From contig JAKQBV010000183.1 of the NCBI GenBank assembly GCA_029573925.1, positions 1 through 21,649 of the forward strand: a stretch of 21,649 nt of DNA, read 5' to 3'. The notes under the pieces are model-generated. The model was not told where the DNA came from. It saw nothing but the letters and a program-made list of their open reading frames with translations, and searched no databases. This document shows, piece by piece, positions 21,542-21,649 of this stretch. Origin of the DNA: a bacterium (lineage in GTDB: Bacteria > UBP15 > UBA6099). Every line of letters starts with the position of its first letter. Positions within the stretch are counted from its first letter, which is position 1. The position numbers and the translations under genes were made by a program.

Positions 21542-21649
21542 CGAGAAGATAATCGGGACAGGGAGAAGTTCTGGCGGCGACGTAGACAAATCGAGAGATC
21601 ATCTTCCCTGATTTGAAACGGCGGTTGAAGCGGTACTGGAATTCGGCGA
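21525..21649 (-). CDS. IS1595-family transposase, C-terminal fragment (cut by window edge)
   Basis: From the right edge, the minus strand reads AEFQYRFNRRFKSGKMISRF on to YLLALSEN and a TAG stop at 21525-21527 (41 codons). EF-x-YRFNRR is the conserved end of IS1595/ISXO2-type DDE transposases, just after the catalytic Glu region. The stop lies within the terminal repeat. It is in the same orientation as the N-terminal fragment at 1-57, so the two pieces would join in the order N-to-C only through sequence outside the window. About 230 central residues are unseen. It is either a separate copy from the left fragment or the other half of one element on a circle. Confidence 0.8.
   Translation of the reverse strand, partial: AEFQYRFNRRFKSGKMISRFVYVAARTSPCPDYLLALSEN

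Noticed and set aside
1..21649. Circular molecule with a single insertion-sequence copy across the junction
   Set aside because: Possible from orientation alone, but the flanking 8-mers do not match and lysS, greA and a tRNA suggest a chromosome. Left as a check, not a claim.
1..21649. CRISPR array
   Set aside because: No regularly spaced direct repeats and no cas genes were seen.

Overview
The window reads as chromosomal DNA of an anaerobic, Gram-negative-type bacterium. The evidence is a two-subunit [FeFe]-hydrogenase of the periplasmic Desulfovibrio type (twin-arginine leader on the small subunit), a family 9 (heptosyltransferase-like) glycosyltransferase, and ordinary housekeeping genes (lysS, greA, a tRNA). 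I cannot fix the phylum. A Desulfobacterota-like or other syntrophic/fermentative anaerobe fits best, with low confidence. The genetic code is standard and promoters look like ordinary sigma-70 types: TTGACA-N17-TACAAT before greA, TTTACA-N17-TATCAT before the FAD oxidase, TTGACA-N17-TATATT before the hydrogenase.

Layout. (a) 1-141 and 21511-21649 are the two opposite ends of IS1595-type insertion sequences in the same orientation, sharing a ~31-bp terminal repeat. (b) 137-531 is non-coding and holds a family of hairpin repeats plus a perfect 17-bp inverted repeat. (c) 544-8565 is a housekeeping block: a minus-strand HIT/FAD-oxidase operon, divergent from a GT9 glycosyltransferase, then greA, lysS, a YkgJ-type Fe-S/Zn cluster protein, a secreted protein of unknown function and a CAT-anticodon tRNA. 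(d) 8825-12537 looks like a decayed island beside that tRNA. It has two unrelated HEPN/MNT toxin-antitoxin-type pairs, a tyrosine recombinase remnant with a frameshift and no N-terminus, a 140-aa unknown protein and a CD3324-like helix-turn-helix protein. (e) 12538-21414 is a metabolic cluster of four aldehyde dehydrogenases, a periplasmic [FeFe]-hydrogenase and a single-domain ModE-like regulator.

The most interesting signal is in region (e). The aldehyde dehydrogenases form two divergent pairs, ALDH1/ALDH2 and ALDH3/ALDH4, on either side of the regulator and hydrogenase genes. Both divergent promoter regions and the hydrogenase promoter carry one inverted repeat of the same geometry: CGNYAT-like arms 12 bp apart, that is CG(A/T)(T/C)ATG(C/T)-N8-GCATA(T/A)CG. 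That is the half-site layout of ModE operators. The sequence therefore supports a local regulon in which the small ModE-like protein (15898-16251) co-regulates all four aldehyde dehydrogenases and the hydrogenase. I infer that aldehyde oxidation and periplasmic hydrogen metabolism are linked here. The substrate, the signal and the electron carriers are not visible in the sequence.
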